Positions 25,577 through 34,198 of a stretch of 50,258 nt of DNA are shown in pieces. Where the stretch lies: the NCBI GenBank assembly GCA_014377915.1, contig JACMOT010000548.1:1-50258 (forward strand), written 5' to 3'. Each line of letters begins with the position of its first letter. The stretch's first letter is position 1. The DNA is from Tardiphaga sp. (lineage in GTDB: Bacteria > Pseudomonadota > Alphaproteobacteria > Rhizobiales > Xanthobacteraceae). Under the pieces are notes generated by a model. That model saw only the letters and a list, made by a program, of their open reading frames with translations, was not told the DNA's origin and made no database searches. Made by a program: the position numbers and the translations under genes.

Positions 25577-26011
25577 TCAAAATCCGCCATAGGGGATGGC
25601 CGCGGACCGCGCGATCAGCGTCGGTGGCATCGGCACGAACGGCAGCGAATAGATGAACATGCTGGATGCGTCGTAATTTACTGTGACGACAAACACGTTG
25701 GCATTGGCGCCGGAAGTCGCGGCATTGACGCTGAGATGCGTCTTGTCGATCAGCGGATAGGTATCGGCGTTCGCGGAAACGTAGGATTTCGCCAGCGTCC
25801 CCCGTTCGGTCTCGCTCATACCGGCTACGGATGACCGCGCCGCCTCGGCGGCAAGCTGCTGGACCCCGTGAATGACAGCGAGATACGAGCCGAACACCAC
25901 GATTCCGAACACGATGGTCAGGAATACGGGCAGCACCATTGCGAACTCGACGGCGGACGCGCCGCGTCGACACAAAAGTAACCGGATCATCAAAGCCTCG
26001 AATCTCAACAT
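25577..26011 (-). CDS. TadE-like pilus assembly protein
   Basis: The product is 144 residues. The hallmark CRRGASAVEFAMVLPVFLTIVFGIV (about 14-38) is the TadE prepilin-like anchor, with Glu at the position typical of type IV pilin-like processing sites. The rest is a periplasmic domain. The ATG at 25990 (MIRLLL) is an alternative start. It is the first gene of a two-gene unit with the TadG-like gene; the upstream 143 bases to the LysR gene carry the presumed promoter. Confidence 0.87.
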   Translation of the reverse strand: MLRFEALMIRLLLCRRGASAVEFAMVLPVFLTIVFGIVVFGSYLAVIHGVQQLAAEAARSSVAGMSETERGTLAKSYVSANADTYPLIDKTHLSVNAATSGANANVFVVTVNYDASSMFIYSLPFVPMPPTLIARSAAIPYGGF

Positions 26012-26154
26012 CGATTGAGCTTCTCAGGCCTGCGTGAAAACTACCTATACAATTTGTGTTACGCGTAGAGGGACCTGATCATCTCCGATACCGAGATGAC
26101 AGTCGCTCACTGCATCATATTTTATGGATACATAATCGTAGGTGATGGTCAGGG

Positions 26155-27018
26155 TCAGGACGCGATGAAACGAGCCTGCAGGTCATCGAGAAGTTTCGCA
26201 TGCTTCTGGCGAAATCCCGGACGGGCGCAAAGCAGCACTTTCGGCGAACTCGGCGCCGGGAGATAATATTCGCTAGCCGCCATCAGCGGGACAGGCACCA
26301 GCCGCTTGGGCAAAACAGTAAGCCCGATACCGGCCTTGGCCGCGTCGATCCGCGCATGGTAATCCGGGCTTGAGAAAGCGATACGATACACCATTCCCTT
26401 GCGTTCGAGGGCCTGAACCATCAGATCGTGCGTGATCTGGCCGGGCCATGTCAACAATGGAACGGGCGCTCCTGGGCTCAGCGTGAAATCTGTCGAGCGC
26501 ACCCAGGTGACTTCTTCCTCACGCTGCGCGACCACTTCAAGACTGGATTCTAGCGGCACCTCCGACATGCTCATGAAAATCCCGACATCGATATAGCCAT
26601 CGAGCAAGCCTTTGGTAATTTCCGCGGAATTATCCGCGTAGATGCAGATGCCGGCCAGTTCGGCCCTGCTCATGACCTCCAGCACCTTCTGCGAATAAAT
26701 ATTGCTGAGTCCAAGACGAATGGAATGGTCGTCGTTCAAAGCGCCGCGCAGCATCAGCAACTGGTCATTGGCCTCGAGAATCTTGCGGGCCTGGGTGAGC
26801 ACAAGTTTCCCCAGTTCCGTGGTAGCAGAACCGTTCGCGGATTTCTGAAAGATACTACCGCCGACCGCATGCTCGATCCGCTTGATCTGCGAGCTGATCG
26901 CAGGCTGGCTGAGACCCAGCAACTTGGCAGCCTTGGTGATGCTGCCAGCTTCGGATATTCCGACCACCGAGCGCATGATTTCCGTTGGAATACTGAGGTG
27001 TTGATAACGGCGGTGCAT
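26155..27018 (-). CDS. LysR-type transcriptional regulator
   Basis: The product is 287 residues from the ATG at 27018, preceded by AAAGGACG. The winged helix-turn-helix covers about 8-66 (SEAGSITKAAKLLGLSQPAISSQIKRIE, in family order). The effector domain follows, with the usual IRLGLSN, YIDVGIFM and LLTWPG strands. No clearly co-regulated operon is adjacent: an AT-rich gap of nearly 480 bases lies upstream and the Tad-like pair lies downstream. Effector and targets unknown. Confidence 0.92.
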   Translation of the reverse strand: MHRRYQHLSIPTEIMRSVVGISEAGSITKAAKLLGLSQPAISSQIKRIEHAVGGSIFQKSANGSATTELGKLVLTQARKILEANDQLLMLRGALNDDHSIRLGLSNIYSQKVLEVMSRAELAGICIYADNSAEITKGLLDGYIDVGIFMSMSEVPLESSLEVVAQREEEVTWVRSTDFTLSPGAPVPLLTWPGQITHDLMVQALERKGMVYRIAFSSPDYHARIDAAKAGIGLTVLPKRLVPVPLMAASEYYLPAPSSPKVLLCARPGFRQKHAKLLDDLQARFIAS

Positions 27019-27496
27019 GATACGTCGTCCTTTGAGATCGACGCCTGTCCACGTCACGGCATTGTACGCTTCCAAGACGTCACACCAAAGTCTGCGGCAA
27101 TCGACTTGTCGCGACCATAACGTCGCCATGCCCTATAATTTCAAGGCAAGCGAGCGCTAGTGATATGGTTGTATCGATCAAACTTTACACAAGCCAAGTA
27201 AATCGTTCTGGTGTTTTGCATTACGGCACTAATGGTATCTTGATCGCCCCATATGGTGCTAAAATACCTGCTATGATTTTGAAAAACTCCAGCACGAACT
27301 ATCATTCGCAAGATCCACATGCATGCATGATTTTCGATCATGATTGATTCGTCGGCAGATACGGATCGAGCGATCGCCAAGCCACATGTCATCTAACGGT
27401 CTGCTGAGGAATTCCGGTGCCGAGCGTCAAAACCGTGAATGGAACGCAGTCCAAACGGAATGGAACCGCGGCGGAATTGAGTTTTTTTGTGGACTT
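27019..27496. other. AT-rich intergenic region without a supported gene
   Basis: The 478 bases between the LysR start and the VanZ-like stop are noticeably AT-richer than the neighbours, mainly at 27130-27350. A nested ATGCATGCAT palindrome lies near 27319-27330. Short frames here have no ribosome sites or family features. It probably carries the LysR promoter; the composition hints at acquired or decayed DNA. Confidence 0.4.
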
Positions 27497-27889
27497 CTAG
27501 GCGGATTTTGTCGGCTTGCTATGTCTTCCGCGCTCTGAGAGGCCGAGCCAGAGGTTGATCAGAAGCGAGATACCGACGCCGACAGCGCCACCGACAAATT
27601 TGAGGAGAGCATCCGGAATCTCGCCGTGGCGGTCGGGCGTGAGGCGCTGCAGCGCCTCCAGCAGGAGCGCCGTGCCGACCACCAGGATCAATACCAGCCA
27701 GAAGCGTTTCGGATAGGCCACCCCGAACAGCAGGCCGACCAGAGCAAACGCGCCGAAGCGCTCGACGCCAACGCCGCCGATATGCGGGCGCAGGCCGATC
27801 GGCGACAGAGTCGCGAAAACAATGAAAGCGAGGGCGGCCCAAGCGAGCATGATGGCGGGTTTGCGGAACATGGCCGCTTCATAGCCCAT
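27497..27889 (-). CDS. VanZ-like small membrane protein
   Basis: The product is 130 residues, with an alternative ATG at 27871. Four hydrophobic helices are visible (WAALAFIVFATLSPIGLRP, the F-A-L-V-G-L-L-F-G segment, a W-L-V-L-I-L-V-V-G segment, and the VGGAVGVGISLLINLWLGL end). The pattern of ERFGAFALVGLLFG and LLEALQRLTPDRHGEIPDALLKFVGG is characteristic of the VanZ-like family (compare the E-x-Q-x-x-xPxRxxxxxD core). Function in the envelope is unknown. It lies downstream of the catabolic gene train on the same strand, separated by 79 bases. Confidence 0.8.
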   Translation of the reverse strand: MGYEAAMFRKPAIMLAWAALAFIVFATLSPIGLRPHIGGVGVERFGAFALVGLLFGVAYPKRFWLVLILVVGTALLLEALQRLTPDRHGEIPDALLKFVGGAVGVGISLLINLWLGLSERGRHSKPTKSA

Positions 27890-27968
27890 CTTCGACGTAC
27901 TGCCATTCCCGTTTTTGTAAAATTTGTCGTCGCGTTGGTAACGATTGCTGGCGCAAGGCGAACCACCA

Positions 27969-28607
27969 TCAGCGATCGCCGCGCGCCTGCCACGTCTCGA
28001 ACGTGTCCGGCTTGATCTCGAAGCGATCCTGCATCCGGGCATACATCGTTCCAGCGACGCGCCCGACCGGCAGATATTGCTCGTAATCGGTCCGCAGGGT
28101 CTCGGGATCGACGACACCGTCACGAACCTGGATTCCGAGAACCTCGCCGACCAATAGATCGCGTTCGGCGCCGAAATTCATCAACGTCACCTTGCGGCAT
28201 TCCAGCGCCGCCGGAGCGCCCGCGAGATGCGGAACGGCGACGTGAACCCCTGCGGCCATTGGTAGCTGCAACGCCTCGGGCTCGCCGACATCGGCGGGGA
28301 ACCCGATGGAGCAATCGACCATGGCGCCCGCCAGTGCCTCATCCACCATGTTGATGACGAACAGACCGTTGGCGCGGACGTTTCGTGTGGTGTCCTTCAG
28401 CGACAGGTCGGACTTTGCCTGCAGGCCAACAATCACCAGCGGCGGTTTTTCCGAGAACACGTTGAAAAACGAGAACGGCGCGGCGTTGACGATCCCGGCA
28501 TCGGAAATGGTGGTGATCAACGCGATCGGGCGCGGCACGACGAGGCCGCACAGCAGCTTGTAGCGCTGCGCGGCGCTGAGGGTGGCAAAATCGAAGTTGA
28601 TCGTCAT
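27969..28607 (-). CDS. Flavin reductase-like (DIM6/NTAB) FMN protein
   Basis: The product is 212 residues. The flavin reductase-like fold is indicated by VVPRPIALITTISDAGIVNAAP near the N-terminus, the PPLVIVGL strand, KDTTRNVRANGLFVINM (about 73-89) and the GRVAGTMYAR segment. Members bind FMN and either supply reduced flavin to a monooxygenase or are of unknown role. No flavin-dependent monooxygenase is in this gene train. It is the last metabolic gene of the train, 39 bases after the ACMSD-type amidohydrolase. Confidence 0.88.
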   Translation of the reverse strand: MTINFDFATLSAAQRYKLLCGLVVPRPIALITTISDAGIVNAAPFSFFNVFSEKPPLVIVGLQAKSDLSLKDTTRNVRANGLFVINMVDEALAGAMVDCSIGFPADVGEPEALQLPMAAGVHVAVPHLAGAPAALECRKVTLMNFGAERDLLVGEVLGIQVRDGVVDPETLRTDYEQYLPVGRVAGTMYARMQDRFEIKPDTFETWQARGDR

Positions 28608-28646
28608 CGCGACGGGGCTTTCTATGCGCGCCGCCGGAATGGGCGC

Positions 28647-29636
28647 TCAGGAAATCTTGAACAGTCGGCTGGCATTGCCGGATAGGATTTTTTCGCGGTC
28701 AATGTCCGACAGCTTCGCCTGCTTGACCAGCCCCACCGGATCCTGATCCCCCATGTCAAATGGATAATCCGACCCCATCATCACCCGGTCCGCACCAGCC
28801 ACGTCGACCAGCACCTCGATCAAATCGGCCGAGAACACGCAGGTGTCGAACCAGAGCCGCTTCAGATAGGTCGACGGCGGCTCGGCGATGAGCTTGCGCA
28901 GCTCGGGCCGCACCTTCCAGGCGTGATCCATGCGGCCGGTATAGAACGGCAGGAACCCGCCGCCATGGGCGACAACCACCTTGAGCTCGGGATGCCGGTC
29001 GAGCACACCGCCCATGATGAAATGCGAAATCGCGATGCCTTCCTCGACCGGCTGGCCGAGGCTGTTGACCATGAAGAAGTCGCCGAGGCGTTGGCCATGC
29101 GAGAACCCCAGCGGATGCACGAACAGCGGCGCGCCGAGCGTCGCCAGACGCGCGTAGAGCGGATCAAAAGCAGCGTCGGAGAGCTCGCGCTTCTCCACCC
29201 GCGTATCGATCTGGAAGCCACGCAGACCGAGCTGCTCGACGGCATGGACCGCTTCCTCGATGGCGCGGGCCGGAAACCGCATCGGCAGCGTGCCGATGCC
29301 AGCAAAATGCGCGGGGTCCTGCGCCACCAGCGCCGCGACATCCTCGTTCTGCACCCGCGACAGCGCGCCCTGCAGGTCCTGATCGGCCCAATAATGCTGC
29401 TGCGCCGGTGCCGGCGCTACCATCTGGAAATCGACGCCCATGCGCCGCATCACCTCGCGGCGCGTTGCGATGTCGAGCATCAGCTTCGGCAGCAGCTTGC
29501 CCTGCTCGGCATCGGTTTCGCGGCTCGCCGGCGACATGTCGCGCCGATAGGGATTTTCCATCGGATCGTAATGGCCGGTGACCAGCGGCTCGACGCGCTT
29601 GCTGATCGTGTGGGTGTGCATATCGATGACGCGCAT
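28647..29636 (-). CDS. ACMSD-type metal-dependent amidohydrolase/decarboxylase
   Basis: The product is 329 residues from the ATG at 29636. It is a TIM-barrel amidohydrolase of the amidohydrolase-2 (aminocarboxymuconate semialdehyde decarboxylase-like) group. His7 and His9 come from DMHTH, a further His from LFVHPLG, the FPELKVVVAHGGGFLP-type strand, and the catalytic Asp from GSDYPFD near the end. Family members perform non-oxidative decarboxylation or hydrolysis on ring-cleavage products. The gene starts 11 bases after the amidase stop, inside the catabolic train. Confidence 0.9.
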   Translation of the reverse strand: MRVIDMHTHTISKRVEPLVTGHYDPMENPYRRDMSPASRETDAEQGKLLPKLMLDIATRREVMRRMGVDFQMVAPAPAQQHYWADQDLQGALSRVQNEDVAALVAQDPAHFAGIGTLPMRFPARAIEEAVHAVEQLGLRGFQIDTRVEKRELSDAAFDPLYARLATLGAPLFVHPLGFSHGQRLGDFFMVNSLGQPVEEGIAISHFIMGGVLDRHPELKVVVAHGGGFLPFYTGRMDHAWKVRPELRKLIAEPPSTYLKRLWFDTCVFSADLIEVLVDVAGADRVMMGSDYPFDMGDQDPVGLVKQAKLSDIDREKILSGNASRLFKIS

Positions 29637-29647
29637 GGGATTCTGGC

Positions 29648-31033
29648 TCAGTTCAGTTCGGCGGCGGCCGGCACGCGGAGTTGCCAGTCGGTCGCGCCTT
29701 GATAGGCATGGGCGGCACGCAGGATGGCGGCCTCGGCATAGGGACGGCCGACGAGCTGAAAGCCGACAGGCATGCCAGCGGCATCGAAGCCGCAGGGCAC
29801 CGACGCCCCCGGCAGGCCGAGATAATTGATGCCGCGGGTGCAGTGGGTGAGCTGGCCAATGACGCCGGCGACGTCTGCCGGGGCGCCTTCGGTGGTGGCC
29901 TTGATGGTCGGAACCGGAATCGAGAGCGTTGGCAGCAACGCCAGGTCTGCCGCCCCCATGCACGACGCGATCCACTGCTCGGAGATCTGCGCGCGCAGCG
30001 ACAGCGCCTCGACATAGCGCGTCGCCGGATAGAACAGGCCTGGCTCGATCCGCGAACGCACCTGGTCGGCATAATCCTGCGGCCGCTCGATCAGCCAGCG
30101 GCGATGAATGGTGGCGGCCTCCACGCTCATCAGCACCTGCATCAGCGCATTGATGATCGCCATGTCCGGCGGCGCGGTTTCGATGATGGTGACGCCAAGT
30201 GTCCTGAAGGTTTTCACCGCCTCGTCCAGCCGTGCCGCGATCACCGGATCGAGCCGTTCGCGATAATAGCCACCGGGGATCGCCACCGTCAGGCCGGCGA
30301 CGCCGTCGCCGATCGTCGCCTCGTAATCGCGGCCGGCGATCACCGAGAGCAGGCGTGCGGCGTCGCGCGCGGTGCGCGCCAGCGGCCCGGTGCAATCCAG
30401 CGACGCCGACAGCGGCATCACGCCATCGGTCGGCACCAGCCCCCAGGTTGGCTTCAGCCCGACCAGCCCGCACATCGCGCCGGGATGGCGCAACGAACCG
30501 CCGGTATCGGTACCGAGCGAACCAGCCACCAGCCGCGCGGCAACGGCGACGCCCGAACCGGAGGACGAGCCGCCCGGAACATGCGCCGGATTCCACGGAT
30601 TGAGCGCGTGGCCGTGATGTTCGTTGTAGCCGGTCGGGCTCATCGCGAATTCAGCCAGCTGCAGCCGGCCGAGGTCAAGTGCGCCCGACGCATCGAGGCG
30701 CGACATCACGGTCGCGGTGACGTCGGCGCGGAAATCGGCCCGGATCTTTGAGCCGCCTGCCGATAGATCGCCAGCACGATAGAACAGGTCCTTATGCGCC
30801 AGCGGCACGCCGTGCAGCGGCGACAGCCGTGCGCCACCGCGGCGCAGCTTGTCGGCGTCCTCCGCCGCTTCCAGCGCACGGGCGCCGTCGAGCCGCACCA
30901 CGGCATTCAGCTTGCGGCCGACGGTTTCGAGCCGCCGCAGCGCCACGGTGGTCGCAGCGACCGACGTGACCTCGCCGGTGGCAATGGCATCGGCAAGCGC
31001 GCAGAGGTCAAGAGCCGCTATGGAATTTTCCAT
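29648..31033 (-). CDS. Amidase-signature hydrolase (AtzE/GatA type)
   Basis: The product is 461 residues with the amidase-signature Ser-cisSer-Lys triad: Lys81 (PLAHKD), the cis-Ser within GGSSSGSG (156-158) and nucleophile Ser180 (GTDTGGS). The start ATG overlaps the stop of the tiny upstream gene as TGATG. That small protein looks like an AtzG/GatC-type partner, which points to the AtzE (1-carboxybiuret hydrolase) and GatA side of the family rather than stand-alone amidases. Likely hydrolyses an acyl-urea, carbamoyl or amide intermediate in the pathway served by the neighbouring Liv-type importer. Confidence 0.92.
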   Translation of the reverse strand: MENSIAALDLCALADAIATGEVTSVAATTVALRRLETVGRKLNAVVRLDGARALEAAEDADKLRRGGARLSPLHGVPLAHKDLFYRAGDLSAGGSKIRADFRADVTATVMSRLDASGALDLGRLQLAEFAMSPTGYNEHHGHALNPWNPAHVPGGSSSGSGVAVAARLVAGSLGTDTGGSLRHPGAMCGLVGLKPTWGLVPTDGVMPLSASLDCTGPLARTARDAARLLSVIAGRDYEATIGDGVAGLTVAIPGGYYRERLDPVIAARLDEAVKTFRTLGVTIIETAPPDMAIINALMQVLMSVEAATIHRRWLIERPQDYADQVRSRIEPGLFYPATRYVEALSLRAQISEQWIASCMGAADLALLPTLSIPVPTIKATTEGAPADVAGVIGQLTHCTRGINYLGLPGASVPCGFDAAGMPVGFQLVGRPYAEAAILRAAHAYQGATDWQLRVPAAAELN

Positions 31034-31230
31034 CAGGTGCGGTCCGCGGCGGCGAGCCAGCTCTGAAAGCCGTAGGGCGAGGAATCGAACGGCAGGCTTT
31101 GAACCGACTCCGCCGCGATGCGGTTGTTGTTCTCTTCGACCAGCGTCTTCAGGCGTCCGACGCGCCCGGCGGCCCGCGGCGCGCCATTCAGTTCGGCGGC
31201 AATGCCGCGCAACAGAGCTTCATCCATCAT
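31033..31230 (-). CDS. AtzG/GatC-like small amidase partner
   Basis: Sixty-five residues from the ATG at 31230. A GTG at 31239 that overlaps the livF stop as GTGA would add three residues. The N-terminal half is helical (DEALLRGIAAELNG, GRLKTLVEENNNRIAAE); the C-terminal half is an extended SLPFDSSPYGF segment. This is the layout of AtzG (DUF4089) and GatC: a helix pair followed by a chain that wraps around the amidase. Position immediately before, and overlapping, the amidase gene supports this. Sequence identity is low, so the call rests on size, layout and context. Confidence 0.62.
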   Translation of the reverse strand: MMDEALLRGIAAELNGAPRAAGRVGRLKTLVEENNNRIAAESVQSLPFDSSPYGFQSWLAAADRT

Positions 31231-31235
31231 ATTTC

Positions 31236-31940
31236 TCACTGCACGCCAAGGCGCTGGAACAACAGGTCGGTCTGCTGGCTCAATTCTTTCGCGTCACCCT
31301 GATGCACGATCTGCCCGGTCTCCAGGATGTAGACCCGATCGGCGACAGCCAGCGCGCTGTACAGGTTCTGTTCGACCAGCAGGATCGACAGTCCCTCGCG
31401 CTTGAGATCGAGGATGATCTCCTCAAGATGCTGCACCATCACCGGCGCCAGGCCTTCGGAGGGCTCATCCATCAGGATCAGCTGCGGATCGATCATCAGC
31501 GCGCGCCCCACGGCCAGCATGCCGCGTTCGCCCCCGGACAATTGCCCGCCGCGGTGATGGCGGCGCTCCTTGAGCCGTGGAAAGATTCCGAACACGCGAT
31601 CGATGGTCCAGCCATCCTTGGCCCGCGGGCTCTTCAGCATCGTCAGATGCTCGGTCACGGTCAGCGACGGAAACAGCCGGCGGCCCTGCGGCACGATGGC
31701 GATCTTTCGCGCGGCGATGTCGTGCGGCTTCATCCCGACCAGATTCTCGCCGCGCCACGTAATGGTGCCGGAGCGGATCTGCGGCGGCACCAGCCCCATG
31801 ATCGAACGGATGAAGGTGGTCTTGCCCATGCCGTTGCGGCCGAGCAACGCCACGATCTCACCGGGGGCAACCTCAAGCGAGACGCCGCGCACCACGATCG
31901 CCTCGCCATAGCCGCTGTGCAGATCCCTGACCTCAAGCAT
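31236..31940 (-). CDS. livF: Branched-chain amino acid-type ABC transporter ATPase LivF
   Basis: The product is 234 residues. Walker A is GRNGMGKTT (about 34-42), the signature is LSGGERGM (about 134-141), and Walker B is LILMDEPSEGL (about 154-164). The end of the sequence (VYILETGQIVHQGDAKEL) is typical of LivF. It overlaps livG by 8 bases. LivF-family ATPases serve importers of amino acids and also of amides, urea and aromatic acids; the surrounding hydrolases make a non-amino-acid substrate likely. Confidence 0.94.
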   Translation of the reverse strand: MLEVRDLHSGYGEAIVVRGVSLEVAPGEIVALLGRNGMGKTTFIRSIMGLVPPQIRSGTITWRGENLVGMKPHDIAARKIAIVPQGRRLFPSLTVTEHLTMLKSPRAKDGWTIDRVFGIFPRLKERRHHRGGQLSGGERGMLAVGRALMIDPQLILMDEPSEGLAPVMVQHLEEIILDLKREGLSILLVEQNLYSALAVADRVYILETGQIVHQGDAKELSQQTDLLFQRLGVQ

Positions 31941-32688
31941 GACGCGGCTTCCCGAGATAGACTTCCTGGACCTGGCTGTTACGACGGATACCTTCCGGCG
32001 GCTGCTCGACCAGCACCCGGCCCTCGAACATGCAGGTGACGTAATCGACCAGGCCGAGCGCCAGGTCCATGTCGTGCTCGATCAGCACCACGGTGATGTC
32101 GCGGCTGAGCGAGCGGATCACCTCCGCGATCATCGAGCGCTCCGATGGCGACAGCCCGGCGGCGGGCTCGTCCAGCAGCAGCATGGTTGGCGTGGTGACC
32201 AGCGAAATCGCGATCTCGAGCTGGCGCTGCTCGCCATAGGACATTTCCTTGACGATGACATTCGCACGCTCGCCGATACGGGCGGCGGTCAGCGCGGCGG
32301 CAATGCGCGGCGCCTCGGTGGCATCGGTATCGGACGAGCCGAACAGCGAGAATTTCCGCGGGCTGAGGCCGCGCAGCGCCAGGATCATGTTGTCCTGCAC
32401 GGTCAACGTCGGAAACAGGTTGGTGATCTGAAAAGTCCGCGAGATGCCGAGCTGCGCGCGGCGGTGCGGCGGCAGTCGTGTCACATCATGCCCGTCGAAC
32501 AGGATCTTGCCGGAGGTCGGCGGCACCGCGCCAGCGATGGCATTGAACAGCGTGGTCTTGCCGGCCCCGTTGGGGCCGATGATGGCGCGACGCTGCCCGC
32601 GCGGCACGGTCAGGCTGACGCCATCGACCGCCCGCAAGGCGTCGAAGGCCACCACCACATCGGTCAGAGTCAGGATCGGTTCGGACAC
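31933..32688 (-). CDS. livG: Branched-chain amino acid-type ABC transporter ATPase LivG
   Basis: The product is 251 residues with a GTG start at 32688. Walker A is GPNGAGKTT (about 38-46); the signature region is SYGEQRQLEIA (about 145-155), with the Liv-type GEQR rather than SGGQ. Walker B is MLLLDEPAAGL. The LivG-specific insert after Walker A (VPPTSGKILFDGHDVT, GISRTFQ) is present. A complex palindromic element separates it from the binding-protein gene upstream. Confidence 0.94.
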   Translation of the reverse strand: MSEPILTLTDVVVAFDALRAVDGVSLTVPRGQRRAIIGPNGAGKTTLFNAIAGAVPPTSGKILFDGHDVTRLPPHRRAQLGISRTFQITNLFPTLTVQDNMILALRGLSPRKFSLFGSSDTDATEAPRIAAALTAARIGERANVIVKEMSYGEQRQLEIAISLVTTPTMLLLDEPAAGLSPSERSMIAEVIRSLSRDITVVLIEHDMDLALGLVDYVTCMFEGRVLVEQPPEGIRRNSQVQEVYLGKPRHA

Positions 32689-32734
32689 AGATAATTCCTA
32701 GAAATCGATCCATCAGGATCGGAGCATTTTCAGT

Positions 32735-32896
32735 CTTGTCCCGGACGCGTTGCGGCATTTCAGGCGATGCACTTGCATCGCCGCAATGCCGCTCCGCAGA
32801 GCCGGGACCGTAACAGGCGCCGGAGTTTGTGAAGGTCCCGGCTCTGCAGTGCACTACGCCCCCTGCGGAGGCGCAGTTCACTGCGTCCGGGACAAG
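32735..32896. repeat. Nested mosaic palindromic element between livK and livG
   Basis: Outer 14-bp arms CTTGTCCCGGACGC (32735-32748) and GCGTCCGGGACAAG (32883-32896) are perfect inverted repeats. Inside lies a second perfect pair, GCAGAGCCGGGACC (32796-32809) and GGTCCCGGCTCTGC (32834-32847). Between the left arms is GGCGATGCA/TGCATCGCC (32763-32771, 32774-32782), flanked by GCGGCATT/AATGCCGC. The whole folds into a branched structure. It resembles the intergenic mosaic or MITE-like repeats of rhizobial genomes. In the operon it could stabilise the upstream binding-protein mRNA or reduce read-through into livG. Confidence 0.8.
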
Positions 32897-32910
32897 CAAG
32901 CGACGATTAA

Positions 32911-34170
32911 TCAGGCCTTCTTGATGCCCTGGAAGGTGCGCGAATAAGGCGGCTGCTTCATGTAGGTTTCCGGATCGTACTTCCAGAACTGCGACACTTC
33001 CGGATAGGTCTGGATCGGCACGTTCCAGAACTTTCCGTCGGCACGCTTCACCACCTTGCGGATGTAGACGTCATAGACCGGGTTGCCATAGGCATCGAAC
33101 TTCACGGTCTTGCCGAGCGGCGAACCGTCGAGTTCGGTCTTCAGCACGGTCTCGATGAAGGCCTCGCGGTCCTCGACCTTGCCGCCCACCTTCTTCAGCG
33201 CCGCATCGATCCACATCATGCCCGAGAACATCGAGAAGCCGTACAGCGACGGGATCTTGCTGTACTTGGTTTCATAGTCCTTGACGAACTTCGCGGTGAC
33301 CGCGTTGTCCGAACCTTCGGCGAAATGCGCCGGCGCGATAATGCCCTCGCAATCCTCGCCGAGGGTACGGATCACCGACTGGTCGGTGGCGTTCATCGCG
33401 GCGATCAGCGGCGTCTTCGCCTTCAGGCCGAACGCGGCATATTGCTGGAAGAAGCGTGTGGCGTCGGCGCCGGTTTCCATCGCGAAGACGGCATCGAGCT
33501 TCATCTCGGCGATCTGGCCGAGATAGGGGCTGAAGTCCGCGGTGTTCAACGGATGCCAGAACTGCTGCACGATCGTGCCGCCGCCCTCGGTGAACACCTG
33601 GGCGAGGCCGCCGCACTGCTCATGGCCGAACGTATAGTCCTGGCTGATCGTGGCGATGCGCTTGTAGCCCTGCTTCAGGCACCAGTCGCCGAGCGGATGG
33701 GTGAAGGCACTGGCGGTGTAGCCGGCGACGCGGATCACGTTCTTGATGCGCGCCCGCTGGGTCAGGTCATCCGCCGCGATGATCGGAATGAAATACGGGG
33801 TGCCGGTGCCCTTGACGTAATTGGCGACGGCGAGGCCGGTATTGGCCAGCAGATTGCCGATCAGCATGTGGCAATTGCCCTGCTCGACCAGGCGGCGGGC
33901 CTTCTGCAGCGCGGTGTCGGGGTTCGAGGCGTCGTCCTCGATCACCAGCTCGACCTTGCGTCCGCCCATCTCGTTCTTGACGGAATCCAGATAGAATTGC
34001 ACGCCCTCGACCATTTCCTTGCCGCCGGAGGCGACCACGCCGGTCAGCGGCGCCAGCAGGCCGATCTTGATCGGGCCGGCCTGCGCCGACGCGTGATGCC
34101 AGGGCGCGGTGCCGATGCCGGCCGCCGCGAAGGCTGCCGTGGAATTCTTCAGAAATTGCCTGCGGTCCAT
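32911..34170 (-). CDS. livK: Liv-type ABC substrate-binding protein
   Basis: The product is 419 residues from the ATG at 34170 (AAAGGATAT upstream). The N-terminus MDRRQFLKNSTAAFAAAG is a twin-arginine signal, cleaved near ASA. The mature protein begins GPIKIGLLAPLTG and contains LVIEDDASNPDTALQKARRL, the periplasmic-binding type I layout of LivK, AmiC and urea- or aromatic-binding relatives. Export by Tat rather than Sec is common for this family in rhizobia. The ligand is unknown; the operon's amide and C-C hydrolases suggest an amide-containing heterocycle. Confidence 0.92.
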   Translation of the reverse strand: MDRRQFLKNSTAAFAAAGIGTAPWHHASAQAGPIKIGLLAPLTGVVASGGKEMVEGVQFYLDSVKNEMGGRKVELVIEDDASNPDTALQKARRLVEQGNCHMLIGNLLANTGLAVANYVKGTGTPYFIPIIAADDLTQRARIKNVIRVAGYTASAFTHPLGDWCLKQGYKRIATISQDYTFGHEQCGGLAQVFTEGGGTIVQQFWHPLNTADFSPYLGQIAEMKLDAVFAMETGADATRFFQQYAAFGLKAKTPLIAAMNATDQSVIRTLGEDCEGIIAPAHFAEGSDNAVTAKFVKDYETKYSKIPSLYGFSMFSGMMWIDAALKKVGGKVEDREAFIETVLKTELDGSPLGKTVKFDAYGNPVYDVYIRKVVKRADGKFWNVPIQTYPEVSQFWKYDPETYMKQPPYSRTFQGIKKA

Positions 34171-34198
34171 CTCGATATCCTTTCGGGGAAGCATTCGA

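Noticed and set aside
25566..25973. Upstream extension of the TadG-like frame.
   Set aside because: It is Arg-rich nonsense overlapping the well-supported TadE-like gene; the TadG-type N-terminus begins at 25565.
27165..27347. Small 60-codon frame in the AT-rich patch.
   Set aside because: No ribosome site, no recognisable composition of a protein, and located in a region rich in chance starts.
28647..30596. A 649-codon open frame that continues upstream of the ACMSD-type amidohydrolase.
   Set aside because: Bases 29637-30596 are the antisense-free shadow of the amidase in another frame; the amidohydrolase starts at 29636 after a proper motif start.
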